DNA from: Cristatella mucedo
Taxonomy: Eukaryota; Bryozoa; Phylactolaemata; Cristatellidae
Direction of reading: 5' to 3'
Assembly: GCA_009760855.2 (NCBI GenBank)
Contig: WPIO01000100.1
Span: forward strand, 491,001-555,000
DNA length: 64,000 nucleotides
Of the stretch, positions 9,500 to 19,880 are shown piece after piece. Under the pieces are notes generated by a model that saw nothing but the letters and a program-made list of their open reading frames with translations, was not told the DNA's origin and did not search any database. Position numbers and translations under genes: made by a program. Each line of letters begins with the position of its first letter. Within the stretch, counting starts at the first letter, position 1.

Positions 9500-10045
9500 A
9501 AATAAACAGTGTCTTATTATGGCTTTGTCGCTCACTTTTAGGTCCCTTCATTCTATGGCTCCAGCCTATCTCTCAGATATACAACCCCATCAGGCCAAGC
9601 ATCGTACCACCCGCTTTTCGGAATCCAACAATCTAGAAATACCTCGTACAAAGCTTAAATCCTTTCGAGACCGTGCATTTAGTTCGTATGCTCCCAAAGC
9701 CTGCAACTCCCTCCCGACCTGCGTCAGAACATCCCCTGACCTGACCACATTTAAAAGGAACTTAAAAACGCGCCTATTTAGGACAGCATTTAGTGGGTCC
9801 CTGTGATTCGTCTTTCATGTGCTTACGCGTGCTGACACTGTGCATGCTGCCACTAACCACATTTGCATGCTGACCCTGTGCATGTCGCCCCTAACCATGT
9901 TATTCATTTTGTTTGTTTTTCAACCATGATTTTACTTACCATTCAATTGCATTTCACTTTGCAGCAAATGTAAAGAGCCTAGAAAGAGATTAAGTTCTCT
10001 GAGGGGGCTTTATCAAGTGCATTATTATTATTATTATATAACAAA
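9500..10045 (+). mobile_element. CR1-A LINE, 3' end with tail
   Basis: Starts in the C-terminal RT block (LSLTFRSLHSMAPAYLSDI) and continues through KACNSLPTCVRTSPDLTTFK. It then runs through the 3' UTR, with repeated GTGCATGCTGCC motifs, into the tail hairpin AAAGAGATTAAGTTCTCT and a terminal (ATT)n at 10021-10040. This is a 5'-truncated insertion with a complete 3' end. Confidence 0.9.
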
Positions 10046-10440
10046 CAAAATCTACAATAAACCAATCAAAACAGCTATTCATTAAGACTAAATGATTCAA
10101 TAATCAAAGAACGGACAAAGCGAGGCTTCCGTAGTTCTTAGAAAGTCAAGGATGCCCGAGCCACCGGAACCGAGCTCAACCTCATTCTCAACTCCCTGAC
10201 GGGCAAAGTAAGGGACCTGTGATTCCTTTATTGCTATCCGGTGACTGCACGGGCCGATGGCTTTATGGCTGCAGATTTGTGGGCCATGATGGTTTGTTGG
10301 GAGATGGTTTAATGAGGATGAGTCACTGCCAGGAGAACGGCTGTGTGGCATAACAGTGCCAGCGTTGACGGAATACACTAGTGTTGAAGCCCCGCTCGGT
10401 GTCTGCTTTTCGTCATTTGTGTACCTGCCTGTGATTGGTG
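10046..10440. other. No recognised feature
   Basis: A minus-strand open frame at 10097-10378 has no recognisable motif and no repeat relative in the window. Confidence 0.45.
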
Positions 10441-10449
10441 TCGCAGCGT

Positions 10450-12605
10450 CAGCTTACGAAACCCACGTATAGCAATCAAATGGGCTCACACAAATCCCAT
10501 CGAACAGACCGAAAAATCGGGGTCTGATGCAGATCTAGTCGATTTCAAAGACTTCCTTCGAGTTTACACCCGGAGGCTTACAGAAGCCGGGGCTTCTTTT
10601 TTCACTCCAAAGCTGAATTCCTGCCAGTTGGACCCTAAACAGATTTATAAGACGGTAAACCATTTACTGGACAATGCCGAGAGGTTTGACTCACCAGATG
10701 TTAAGGGCTCAGCCGAAAAGTTTTCAGCCTTCTTTACTGAAAAGATTGTGCACATTCGAGCCTCCATAGTGTCCCCTCCGACTAATGCAATCGCGGTTCC
10801 ACAACCTGTGACCTTCCTTAAAAGGTTCTCCGAGGTTTCTCCAAGCGATGTGGCTACCTTAATAAGGTCTAGCAAAACGAGCTCGTCTCCTGAAGACCCT
10901 ATACCATCATCTCTTTGGTCTTTACTGGCAGACCAACTTAGCCCTACCATAACCAAGATTTTTAATGCTTGCTTGAGAATAGGGGTCGTCCCCAAATCCT
11001 TTAAATTGGCAATCGTTAGACCCATACTTAAACAGCCTGGATTAGATACAGGGGTCCTTGCAAACGATCGCCCGGTTTCCCTTCTTCCTTTCTTGTCAAA
11101 GATTCTTGAAAAAATTGTTGCTAAGCAGCTGTTTGAACATATTGAAAAGAATGAAATGTCAGAAACATCTCAATCAGGGTTCAAGAGGCAGCACTCCACT
11201 GAAACTGCTCTCCTCCGTGTTAACAATGACACTCTACTTGGCAACGATGACGGGAATGTCACTGCCCTAGATCTGCATGATCTGTCAGCTGCCTTCGACA
11301 CCATTGATTGCGATGTTCTACTTGAACGATTGAGAACAACGATAGGTCTGGCAGACGAGGCACTGGCGTGATTTAAATCGTACTTGTCTAATCCTGTTCA
11401 ATCCATGTCGTGTGGGGGTCAGGTCTCACACATGAGAAGGGTCATCTGTGGAGTCCCTCGAGGGTCTGTACTCGGTCCCTTGCTGTTCTCCGTTTATACT
11501 CAACCTCTGGGAAAAGTGATTAAGTGATTAAGACCCGTGGAATAGGATATCTCTTCTATGCTGACGATGCCCAGCTGTATTTGTCCTTCAAACCGTCGGA
11601 ATATGCTGCAGCGACTGAGAAACTGGATGCTTGCCTTGCCGACATTCGATCCTGGATGTCGGAAAACTTCCTGAAATTAAAGGACGATAAAACCGAACTG
11701 CTGCTCATAGGACACCCTAAGCGTGTGACTGGATTAGAAGGCTTTGCTGTTCTAATAGGTGATGCTACTGTGCGACCTTCACCACGTGCTCGTAATCTTG
11801 GTGTCGTGTTCGACATCTGCCTCAATTTCAAAAGCTTCATTCAGAAGACTGGCTCTACAGCTAGCCATCACATCCGATTTCTGTCCGAGATTAGATGCTG
11901 TCTCCCACAGTGGCGTGTAAAAAATTTAATTAGTTCTTTAAGTCTGTCTCGGCTTGATTATTGTAATTCTTTTTTGGCTGGGCTGCCAAAGAAAGCTATT
12001 ATGCCACTACAGCGGACTATGAATATGGCTGCAAGGCTGGTCTTCAAGTCCCAGTGGTTTGAGCACGTGTCACCTCTGCTGAAAGAGCTAGGATGGTTGC
12101 CGGTTGAGCAAAGGATACAGAGCAAAGTTCTTACGCTGACCCACAAGGCCCGCCACGGCTTGGCTCCTTCGTAATTAGCTGAACTGCTGCATCAGTTTCA
12201 GCCTGTTCGCGTCCTCAGGTCCTATGTGGACAATAAATTAGCTGTCCCATTCCTCTGCTTAAAGACAGTTGGCGACAGAAGCTTTAGCTCTGCAGGTCCT
12301 AGACTGTGGAACTCGCTTCCACAATTCTTACGCAACGACAACTACTCTCCAACTGCCGACTATGGCACATCTTTTTCAGCGGTCCTGAACTGCTACTTCT
12401 ATGCTACTCACTACCTCAACTGCTCTCCCGACTCTGCTATGCTTCCCACTTTCTCTTTGTTGCGTGAGACGAAGTCTGTTGGGTACCGAATGCGTACCGA
12501 AAGCCGCTTAGGCTGTGAGTGCGCTATACACAACTCTCCTGCGTAACACCCACATGGTCTTTATGACTTTGTGGAGTTACTGACGGAGATACATTACATT
12601 AGAAT
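10450..12605 (+). mobile_element. CR1-B LINE, longest copy
   Basis: The RT frame runs through SAAFDTIDCDVLLERL (catalytic Asp, about 11290), VPRGSVLGPLLF (about 11450) and LFYADDAQLYLSF (about 11550). It continues through ENFLKLKDDKTELL, the thumb LGWLPVEQRIQSKVLTLTHK and the end WNSLPQFLRNDNYSP. It terminates with GGAGATACATTACATTA at about 12585-12602. Damage includes a Trp-to-stop at about 11369-11371, a tandem duplication of GTGATTAA near 11515-11531 that shifts the frame, and a Tyr-to-stop at about 12172. The endonuclease half is missing (5' truncation). Confidence 0.93.
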
Positions 12606-13230
12606 TGTTGCTCATACTTGTACACGTGAGCATTCCCACACATGCTCAGCACCGATGCTACTCGAAAATTACGGCTTAGTAAAAAGTACAACAAGCAGAG
12701 CCGTTGTTGATTGCTTTAGGCAGCCAGAATGAGCTTTCTCTTACAGTAACCGACAAATCTAAGTATTTGATAAGGCTTTCGATGAAGTTTAAGAGCCGTA
12801 ACTGCTGCTTTACTGCATAGAGCTGGCTAGATACATGTGTTGAATCTTACTTTCAAGCTATTTCTCTGTTCAATTGAGGATTCAACAGAGGAACATTACA
12901 TTTTAGACTTTCCATGCACTGTAACAAACTGTGCTTGAGAATTTTCAGCCTTGCATAAACTAAAGAAAATCTAGCCTGAGACAACACGTGCAATATTCCT
13001 TAAGCGAGTTCAGAGTAAATTACCACGTTGAAGAGCACACATTTTCCCAGCTTCTGCAGAAGCTGTTTCCCATAATACTAATTAACGAGCAATTAAACAT
13101 GACTTTTGTAGGCATTCAAACCCACATATCGAGATGCATGCACGTCGAAGTCATTGTTTTTGAGGAGCTGCCCATCCTAAGCACAACTAATTTAGTTAAA
13201 CCAGTGTGTCATCACTTCAGTTGAGCCTTA
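12606..13230. other. No recognised feature
   Basis: AT-rich single-copy-looking DNA. The plus-strand open frame at 12988-13224 has no recognisable motif. Confidence 0.45.
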
Positions 13231-13275
13231 GTTAGAAACGTGTGCACGCCCGATCACACATACGAACTCGGGCAC

Positions 13276-13333
13276 GCACATACACACACACACACACACA
13301 CAGATACACACACACACACACACACACACACAC
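13276..13333. repeat. (CA)n microsatellite
   Basis: CA repeats interrupted once by GATA. Cysteine-valine frames on the other strand are artefacts. Confidence 0.95.
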
Positions 13334-13589
13334 GAACGAACACGTGAAACCACACACAGTAACGCCAAGCCTCCGGCTATAAAATCCAAGACAATGCCTG
13401 TACGTAAATGAACACTCATGCAACAGGAGTGCATAAACGTCAGCAAAAGTGTTGCACCGAGTTCCAATCGAATGCTTAATGAAATGTGCTCACAGTGGTA
13501 ATCTGCAGTCACTAGAGCTCAATCAGCGCATGAAGAGGTAAACTTTCTCATCGCCTTTGCAATGGAAAAGGCAAAGCGAAGGGAAAGCA

Positions 13590-13995
13590 CTTGAGACACA
13601 AACCAATCGTCGTTACGGACCGAGCGCTAATCGTTAACAGTAGACTTGTTGTTCGGGCCAGACAAATCATGGCAATCGACCAAAATCTACAGCAATCCGC
13701 ACTATTTAGGTTGAAATCGACCAGACATTGGCATTGCCTAGCTCAAATTTTGCACGGATATTTTAGTGCAATCTCGATTTTATCCATCCGTAACATTTCA
13801 GGTCATTGTGGGCACGTGCACTTATGCAAACTGGTGGCAACGCCTCAGGCCTGTTGTGCAATTCGCTGCAAATCACCACAATCTAATTTGGTTGACTTCA
13901 AATCCACCACAAATCAGCTGTATAAAGCTCCAAGAAGTTTGGAATACGAAACTAGGCTACGCGTAAAATTTGCCCACAAATATCGAGACATATGG
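13590..13995 (+). repeat. Dispersed copy of the 51-55 kb satellite (about two units)
   Basis: Contains ATGGCAATCGACC and CTACAGCAATCCGC, then CAGCTGTATAAAGCTCCAAG, GTTTGGAATACGAAACTAGG and CGCGTAAAATTTGCCCAC. These match the array segment at about 51290-51370 (CCGCTGCAAAAAGTTTGAAA, CACGTATAATTTACCCAG). Orientation is the same as the left arm there. It directly abuts a CR1-A 3' end at about 14030. Confidence 0.65.
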
Positions 13996-14029
13996 TGGCC
14001 AACAGATTCCATAGATTTTCTAACCAGCC

Positions 14030-14725
14030 TTGTAGCCGTATGTCTCACAATCTCACCAATATTAAGTGTGTTCTTTTTGGAATCTAACTGTTTACTTATA
14101 CCTTGTACGAACCTTGACTCCTTTGGTAATCGTGCCTTTAGTTCGCATGTTCCCAAAGCCTGGAATCACTTTCGACTTGCATCATGACATCCCGTGATTT
14201 GACCACATTAAATAAAAAAACTAAAAACGCATTTATTTGTCCCAGCATTTGGTGGGTCCATGTGATTTGTCCTTGATGTGATTATTCGTGCTGACACTGT
14301 GCATGCTGCCACTAACCATATTTGCTTGCTGACCGTGTGCATGTCACCTCAAACCATGTTATGCTTGTTGTTTATTGAGCATGCATTTGCTAACCATTCT
14401 ATCATGCTTCCTTTACAGCAAATGTAAAGCGCCTAAAAAGACACCGAGTTCTCTGAGGGCGCTATAACAAAGGGATTATTTTGATTATTATTGTTATTCA
14501 TTTGCAGCAATTGTAAAGTCCCTAGAAAGAGACTAAGTTCTCTGAAGGCGCTATAGCAGAGGTATTATTATTATTATGTGTGCTGATATTGTACATTTTA
14601 TCAATCACCAATTGATATGTTTACTTTCCCGCATATGCAAAGTATCTATACAGAGATTTTGTTCTCTTAGGATGCTTCACACTCTTATTATCTATTATTA
14701 TTATTATTATTCTTATTATCAACAG
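14030..14725 (+). mobile_element. CR1-A LINE 3' end followed by two further CR1 tails
   Basis: The C-terminal block (AFSSHVPKAWNHF) and 3' UTR lead to a first tail at about 14425-14490. A second tail (AAAGAGACTAAGTTCTCTGA) follows at 14510-14575 and a third, more degenerate one at 14635-14725, with an (ATT)n run. Three successive tails imply either tail-mediated insertions or tandem duplication of the 3' end. Confidence 0.8.
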
Positions 14726-15025
14726 CAAGCATAGAAGCCCTACTCTGGCTATTACGTGACTAGACCAGTCTCTACTGGAAGCTAACACTTCCCCCTAGGT
14801 CGCCTGCTTGTGCCCAGCAGAGTGGGCTTTATACTCGCTTGCCAGTTGTTAGCCATGTGACATGTGTTGACCTCTTGTCTTATTCGTCAAACAGGACAAG
14901 CTTTTAGATAGTCAGCTGGTGTGGACGCTGGCTTATGATTTGATGAGGGCCGATGGCATGTTTATTGATATGCTTTACGGGCAAATGATTTAATGAGCCA
15001 TCGGTTTAATTGAATAGTAGACTTA
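14726..15025. other. No recognised feature
   Basis: No coding or repeat signal was seen. Confidence 0.4.
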
Positions 15026-15028
15026 CCC

Positions 15029-15104
15029 TTGTGTGCATGCGTGCGTGCGTGCGCGCGCGTGCGTGCGTGCGTGTGTGCGTGTGTGTGTGTGTGCGTGTGT
15101 ATCC
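15029..15104. repeat. (TG/CG)n microsatellite
   Basis: Alternating purine-pyrimidine tract of GTGC, GCGC and GTGT units; potentially Z-forming. Confidence 0.93.
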
Positions 15105-15134
15105 CGACCTCAGGCAGGTAGAGGGATTCATATA

Positions 15135-15560
15135 TATTCGGATAAATAATAATAATAATTATTATTATTATACATTTGTATAGTGACCTCAGAAAACTTA
15201 ATCTCTTTCTAGGCACATTACAGATGCTGTATAGAAAGCATTCCCATGTGATTGGTAGTGGTAATATCCACAAGCATTAGGCACAGTGTAAGCAGGCATA
15301 TTCAGACGAAGGACGAATCACAAAGACCCATTAAATGCAGTAATAAACAGGAGCGTTGTAAGTTTCTTTTTAAATGTAGTCATGTCAGGGGACAATGTGA
15401 AGCACATCGGTAGTTAGTTCCAGGCTTTGAGAGCATACGAATTGAAGGCACGGTCTCTATGGGTGTGACGCTTGTACAAGGTATGGCTAAACGATTCGAG
15501 TCAGAACAGTGAGTTATACTATTCTTGGCCTGGTGGGGTGTAGTCCTGATAGGTAGGCTG
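15135..15560 (-). mobile_element. CR1-A LINE, 3' end (minus strand)
   Basis: Begins on the minus strand with C-terminal blocks (TPHQAK at about 15535, then SVTPIETVPSIRMLSKPGTN-like) and passes into the tail, seen on the plus strand as AACTTAATCTCTTTCTAGG at about 15195 with an AAT repeat at 15145-15170. Diverged. Confidence 0.8.
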
Positions 15561-16140
15561 AAACCTGAAACGTAGACCTGATAGGAGTCAGAGAATGAAA
15601 GGACATAGAAGTAATGACAGTAACACATATGTATATATTTATGTATATAATATATGCACACGTACATATAAAAGTGGCAGCTGACAGCAGTGGCTCCATA
15701 TCAGATAATCATAAGCAGCGCTGTCAACAATTGCAATTGTCAACAACACTATTGCAACCAAATCAATAGTGGATTGAATACCCTATGTCGGAATGAATAC
15801 CCCATATCATCGTCTTGGCTGGGCACGTAGTCAGGCCGGAAAGCAGCATGAACTTCCACCTTAGACTCGACCTCATCCAAGAACCAAGAAGCCAGATATT
15901 CCACTATGCCTTTTTTGATTATTTTTTCTTACATGGTAGCTCAGAAACCACGAAGACAGTCGTAGCGAGATGAACGCGAGAACGCGAGCGCTTGCAAGTG
16001 GGCCAACCACCATAACGAATAAACGGTTTGGATTACTGAACGTGGAACATTGCTATCGTAGATCCCAAAAAAATTCTTTATAAGACCTATTTGATGCGCC
16101 CGGGAACATCCAGGGTGATTATTGCCATGTTAACCTTTAA
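15561..16140. other. No recognised feature
   Basis: No conserved frame or shared repeat was identified apart from short TA-rich runs near 15630-15660. Confidence 0.4.
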
Positions 16141-16149
16141 AAGCTATCC

Positions 16150-16262
16150 TAAAACCACACGCCGCTTAGGCTCCGAATTCGCTATACAAAACTCTCCTGC
16201 GTAACACCCACATAGTCTGTATGGGTTTGTGGAGTTACAGGCGGAGATAAATTACATTTAAA
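16150..16262 (+). mobile_element. CR1-B tail fragment
   Basis: Matches the final 110 bp of CR1-B: CCGCTTAGGCTCCGAATTCG, then ACTCTCCTGCGTAACACCC and GGCGGAGATAAATTACATT. Confidence 0.85.
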
Positions 16263-16510
16263 TAAGCGATTCGCATGCACAAATTTAGGTTTCGCCTGAG
16301 GTGAAGAGCGAATGCAAAAAGTCACATCTGAAAATCGATTTTCAACAGCATATGGACCTTCCCAAGGGCTCAACAGCTTGGTTGAGAGTCCCTCATTTCC
16401 ACGAGCGTTATAAATCCAAACCCTATCACTAGGTTGCAGTGCAATATCACGGGCTTTTAGATCAGCTCCCTGTTTCATGTCTTCTGCAGGAGACAGCTAA
16501 ATGTGCTCTA
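16263..16510 (-). pseudogene. Ty3/gypsy integrase C-terminal fragment
   Basis: The minus-strand frame reads ALQPSDRVWIYNARGNEGLS, then KLLSPWEGPYAVENRFSDVT and KPKFVHANRLFK. This is the GPY/F-type C-terminal domain of gypsy integrases (family pattern: GDxVWLY...KLxxxWxGPY...HVNRLK). Only about 80 residues remain. A gag fragment on the same strand at 17.05-17.29 kb may be from the same insertion. Confidence 0.8.
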
Positions 16511-16539
16511 ACCTGATCTACCATCAAACCGGGTGCTAA

Positions 16540-16740
16540 CTCCGATAGTTCCTAACCCTCTATTAATAGGCAAGACCCTTCTGACACTTGATTGGTTTTA
16601 CATCAAACCACTTGCACTGATTGAGCTCGTATGCTTATTGGGAGTGAATTTCGAATCACGACTTCTATCCGCCCCATCGACCTCCAGATCGACAAGGCAC
16701 CCGGTCTACCTGCAGCTACATAATCTCGCAGAGGTTAAAT
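16540..16740 (+). mobile_element. Degenerate CR1-A remnant
   Basis: The frame shows LGVNFESRLL and then VYLQLHNLAEVK, matching ARNLGV-F-DLSLDD and SAYFQLHNIAKI of CR1-A. Heavily decayed. Confidence 0.55.
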
Positions 16741-17045
16741 CCAGCTCCTCTCGACATCAGATAATCTTAACCCAAGACGGATGGTCATTCATGTCGACTA
16801 CAAAACATGCCGACATTTGGTCTTACCACTAATACTCAATATTACACTTAAATAAACGATACTCCGGCTTCCTGTCCTGCTTCTTTACTCTACGGCAACT
16901 GAACCCATCTAGTTTTATATCTTCAATTTTTTGTTCTCTTATCTCATCTTATAAGATCTCCTTCCAGTACTATCAAACCCATAACCGCTGCAACTCGCCT
17001 CAAATTCACTTCCCCTTGCTAACGCCTCATCGAGTGTTTGGTATT

Positions 17046-17290
17046 TCATAAAATTACATACAGTTTCAGAGACTGGTCGTTCGGCGCATAGAATATACAG
17101 AATCCCGGGAGGAGAGGCAGAAGAGCATCATCTTTGGCTGATGGACGGTGCACCTTTGTCACTAGCATCTCTATATCGAGCGGCAGCTGGCTATGTGTCT
17201 CATCCTTCCGCCTAACCCTTCCAAACAGCTCTTCCCTAAACTGGTAGGTGGTAGCTTGACGTCCAAAGCGATCTTTCAGCACATAAGCAA
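17046..17290 (-). pseudogene. Ty3/gypsy gag fragment
   Basis: Minus-strand frame VLKDRFGRQATTYQFREELF followed by GRVRRKDETHSQLPLDIEML. This matches the conserved retrotransposon gag helix pattern (LxxRFG...YRxEL..R.RKxxE.L..LAxDIxxLV) of gypsy-like elements. It lies upstream, in minus-strand order, of the integrase scrap at 16.26-16.51 kb, consistent with one deleted element. Confidence 0.6.
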
Positions 17291-17337
17291 ACTACATACG
17301 GTTCCCGACATCCGATTACGATAGCACGTCCAATATT

Positions 17338-17457
17338 TCCACGGCGGAACCCTGCCGAGCTGGTTTGGTCCAGTGGTTATAGGGCTCGCCACGACCAAGG
17401 TCTGGCTGAGGTCGTGGGCTCGAGCCCCGAGGCATACGTGAAGCAGCCGAATAGAGA
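17338..17457 (+). mobile_element. SINE A (tRNA-derived), copy 1, fused to CR1-A tail
   Basis: The head is CCGAGCTGGTTTGGTCCAGT (A-box region) and the B-box is GTGGGCTCGAGCCCC. After GAATAGAGACA the sequence jumps at about 17458 into a CR1-A 3' end, so this copy is recombinant or was broken by a later insertion. Confidence 0.8.
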
Positions 17458-17748
17458 CATTTAAAAAGAACTTAAAAACACGCCTATTTAGGACAGCATT
17501 TAGTGGGTCCCTGTGATTCTTCCTTCATGTGCTTATGCTTTCTGACACTGTGCATGCTGCCACTAACCATACTTGCATGCTGACCATGTGCATGTCACCC
17601 CTTTCCATGTTATTCATGCTGTTGATCATGCATGCTACCGCTAACCATTCGATCGTGGTTCCTTTGGAGGAAATGTAAAGCGCCTAGAAAGAGATCGAGT
17701 TCTCTGATGGTGCTTTATTAAGCGCATTATTGTTATTATCATTATTTC
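17458..17748 (+). mobile_element. CR1-A 3' end
   Basis: TTTAAAAAGAACTTAAAAAC (C-terminal codons), then ATTTAGTGGGTCCCTGTGAT, then the UTR and the tail AAAGAGATCGAGTTCTCTGA ending in a TTATTATCATTATT run. Confidence 0.9.
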
Positions 17749-17910
17749 CACGGCAGAACTCTGCCGAGCTGGTTTGGTCCAGCGGCTGAGGTTCTCGCCC
17801 CTGCCACGGTCTGGCTGAGGTCGTGGGCTCGAGCCCCGAGGCACACGTGAAGCGCCTGAATAGAGATTAAGTTCTCTTGTGGCGTTATACAAATGAATTT
17901 ATATATCCTA
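17749..17910 (+). mobile_element. SINE A, copy 2
   Basis: Complete copy: head GAGCTGGTTTGGTCCAGCGG, B-box GTGGGCTCGAGCCCC and 3' tail AGAGATTAAGTTCTCT then GGCGTTATACAAATG. The tail is the same hairpin as that of CR1-A, so the SINE probably uses the CR1-A machinery. The 15-20 bp before the head (TTTCCACGGCRGAACYCTGC) is shared with copy 1 and may belong to the element. Confidence 0.9.
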
Positions 17911-17919
17911 TAAGACCAG

Positions 17920-18805
17920 TTGGCCCCCATAGAACGCAAAACTTTGCGTCGAAGTCGATCGCCCGGCAGGCCTCTCAAACATTTCTCAAGCTTCTTTAAA
18001 AAAAAACTCTTTTTTGGAATTTTCTGGAAGCTGACTCTGCACGATTCAGCAGAAGCCGCAGAAGCTGCCGATATGCCAGGCTGTTCACTCTCTTCGAAAA
18101 AGTGGCTGCACTCCATTTTATCCGAATACCAGTACGAAAAGACCTTCCCAGAAAGCTATTTCCGGGCTCCGGCTAAAATTAAAGACGGCGCGCGCGCGCC
18201 GTCTGCGCGCACCCTAAGAAGCTCGGCCGAAGAAGGAGGGGCTTGCGCATCTCCGTCTGAAACCATCGGTAGCAGCAGCACTCCGGACAAACGCAGCCCA
18301 GAGCGGCTCGCCAGAATCGTCGAGACAGCGATGCTCGACTCCATTTCGTCACAGCACTCCGCTTGCAAAGCCTGCGCAGCGCACGGGAGTCCGCGAGCAA
18401 AGAATTACGACGTCCTCAATTGAATTGCCTGCTTCGCGCCGCCGAAAGTGCTCGCTGCGGCGCGTTGAGCCTCAGCAGACCTTACTGGAAAACTCCTCGG
18501 AAAACCTCCCCCTCAGCAGCAGCAGCAGCAGCAGCAGCAGCTCTACGGACGGAACAGCGTCCGCTGGACGAAAAATGGCGGATCCTCTGCGAGCGGATCC
18601 GGAACTCGCTCGCCGCATTCGCGCACGGCTGGCTTGCCTCCTGCCTCCTTTGTGGCGGAACGCCTCGAATCTGCTTGCCGCATGCGCACGCGACTAGTCG
18701 CTTGGGCGCGCCCGCTAAGCCCAGCAGCCCCGCCCACCCGAGAAGCCCAAGAACATCCCGGAGAAAGGAAGGCCTGTCGGATGTTCAATGGGCCGGAGAC
18801 TGACG
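17920..18805 (+). other. GC-rich region with overlapping open frames, possible exon
   Basis: Two overlapping plus-strand frames, 17920-18423 (167 codons) and 18363-18803 (146 codons), occupy a GC- and CpG-rich island. The first is serine-, arginine- and alanine-rich after residue 75. No domain is recognised and no clear splice sites bracket it. An (AGC)n run at 18513-18542 interrupts the second. It could be a first exon and promoter island of an unseen gene, or chance openness in GC-rich DNA. Confidence 0.25.
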
Positions 18806-19163
18806 GTCCGGTGACGTTCGACAAACGGACAGCTTGGGCGCTTGTAAATTTGGTCGGGGTAGCCATGACCTGTAGTTTGAGCCAGGCCTGCGTAGTTTGA
18901 GCGAGCTTTAGCCTGCCCCCCCACCTGCGGCCTGCGGCATTTTTCCTGAGCCCTTGACAACACCGACTCCTCTGACTTTCAAAGTTGTGGTCGTATTCGC
19001 AGGCAGCCCGCACGGCGACAATCGAGCGTTATTATTAATTATACTAATAACAGAAACAGGGCGTCGTCGGCTGTAATTTACTGGTCGCAGGTCTTTCGGA
19101 CTGTGCAGTCTGACGCTCCCAGCTTGCAAAAAACATCGTCTCTATAAGATTCTCTGTCGCGAA
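18806..19163. other. No recognised feature
   Basis: GC-rich to 18950, then mixed composition. No conserved frame or known repeat. Confidence 0.4.
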
Positions 19164-19168
19164 CGTCG

Positions 19169-19483
19169 TGTAGTTTGGTTCGCCCATCAGAGAGCCAGCT
19201 GATGAATAACTCCAACGGTTTATTGCACAAGGCACGGAGCAGCAAGACGCACGACTGCCTTAGCCCCCTTCTCACACTCGAGTCTCTGATCTCCCCACCA
19301 GTGGGTTACCGGACTGTGTCCATACCACATCACAGGCGGACCACAGCTGTGCACCGGCCGACCCAGATGGTGAATCCACCATCTGGCCACCAGCGGGTTA
19401 CTGACCTGTGTCCACGCCACATCGCAGGCTCATCAGAGGAGCCGGCATACAATGCATACATGCACACGTACATATGAACTACA
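19169..19483 (-). mobile_element. Solo LTR, family TGTAGTT...AACTACA, copy 2
   Basis: On the minus strand the segment starts TGTAGTTCATATGTACG (from 19483) and ends GAACCAAACTACA (at 19169). The flanks are CGTCG on both sides (19164-19168 and 19484-19488), a perfect 5-bp target duplication. An AATAAA on the element strand lies at 19219-19224. The interior shares CCGGTGCACAGCTGTGGTCC and GGTGGATTCACCATCTGGG with copies 1 and 3. It is shorter than copy 1 because it has fewer of the internal repeats. The perfect duplication marks it as the best reference copy. Confidence 0.9.
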
Positions 19484-19499
19484 CGTCGTAATTGCTAAA

Positions 19500-19880
19500 A
19501 AATCTCATCACTTCTCACTAAATTTCACCGGCTCCCCAGTCAAGCGGCCGATCGCGACTCCGTGTCTGTCTCATTCGCTTTTACTTACCTCCATTCTCTC
19601 TTGCATCGGCCTACCTATCCGCTATACTGCATCCGTTACTCAGTCGCTGGCCAGGTGTCGTACCGACTCCTGACTTTCCCGACTCGATTCGCGTAGCTGT
19701 GCCTCTAAGCAGCTTCAAATCCTTGGGAGATGACGCGCTTAGCTCGCATGCTCCCAAAGCGTGGGATTCCCTCGGTACTGACGTCACGAGCTCTCCCTCA
19801 CTTCACGACATTTAAGAAGGAGCTAAAACCTATTTGCCCCTGTCTGCCTTTGCCGAGTCCGCGTGAATATTCCCGAGTGA
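19500..19880 (+). mobile_element. Degenerate CR1-A fragment
   Basis: Recognisable words in order: CACTTCTCACTAAATTTCAC, CCAGTCAAGCGGCCGATCG, ATGCTCCCAAAGCGTGGGAT and TTTAAGAAGGAGCTAAAACC. They correspond to HWLPVKQRI, APKAWNS and FKKELK. Strongly diverged. Confidence 0.6.
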
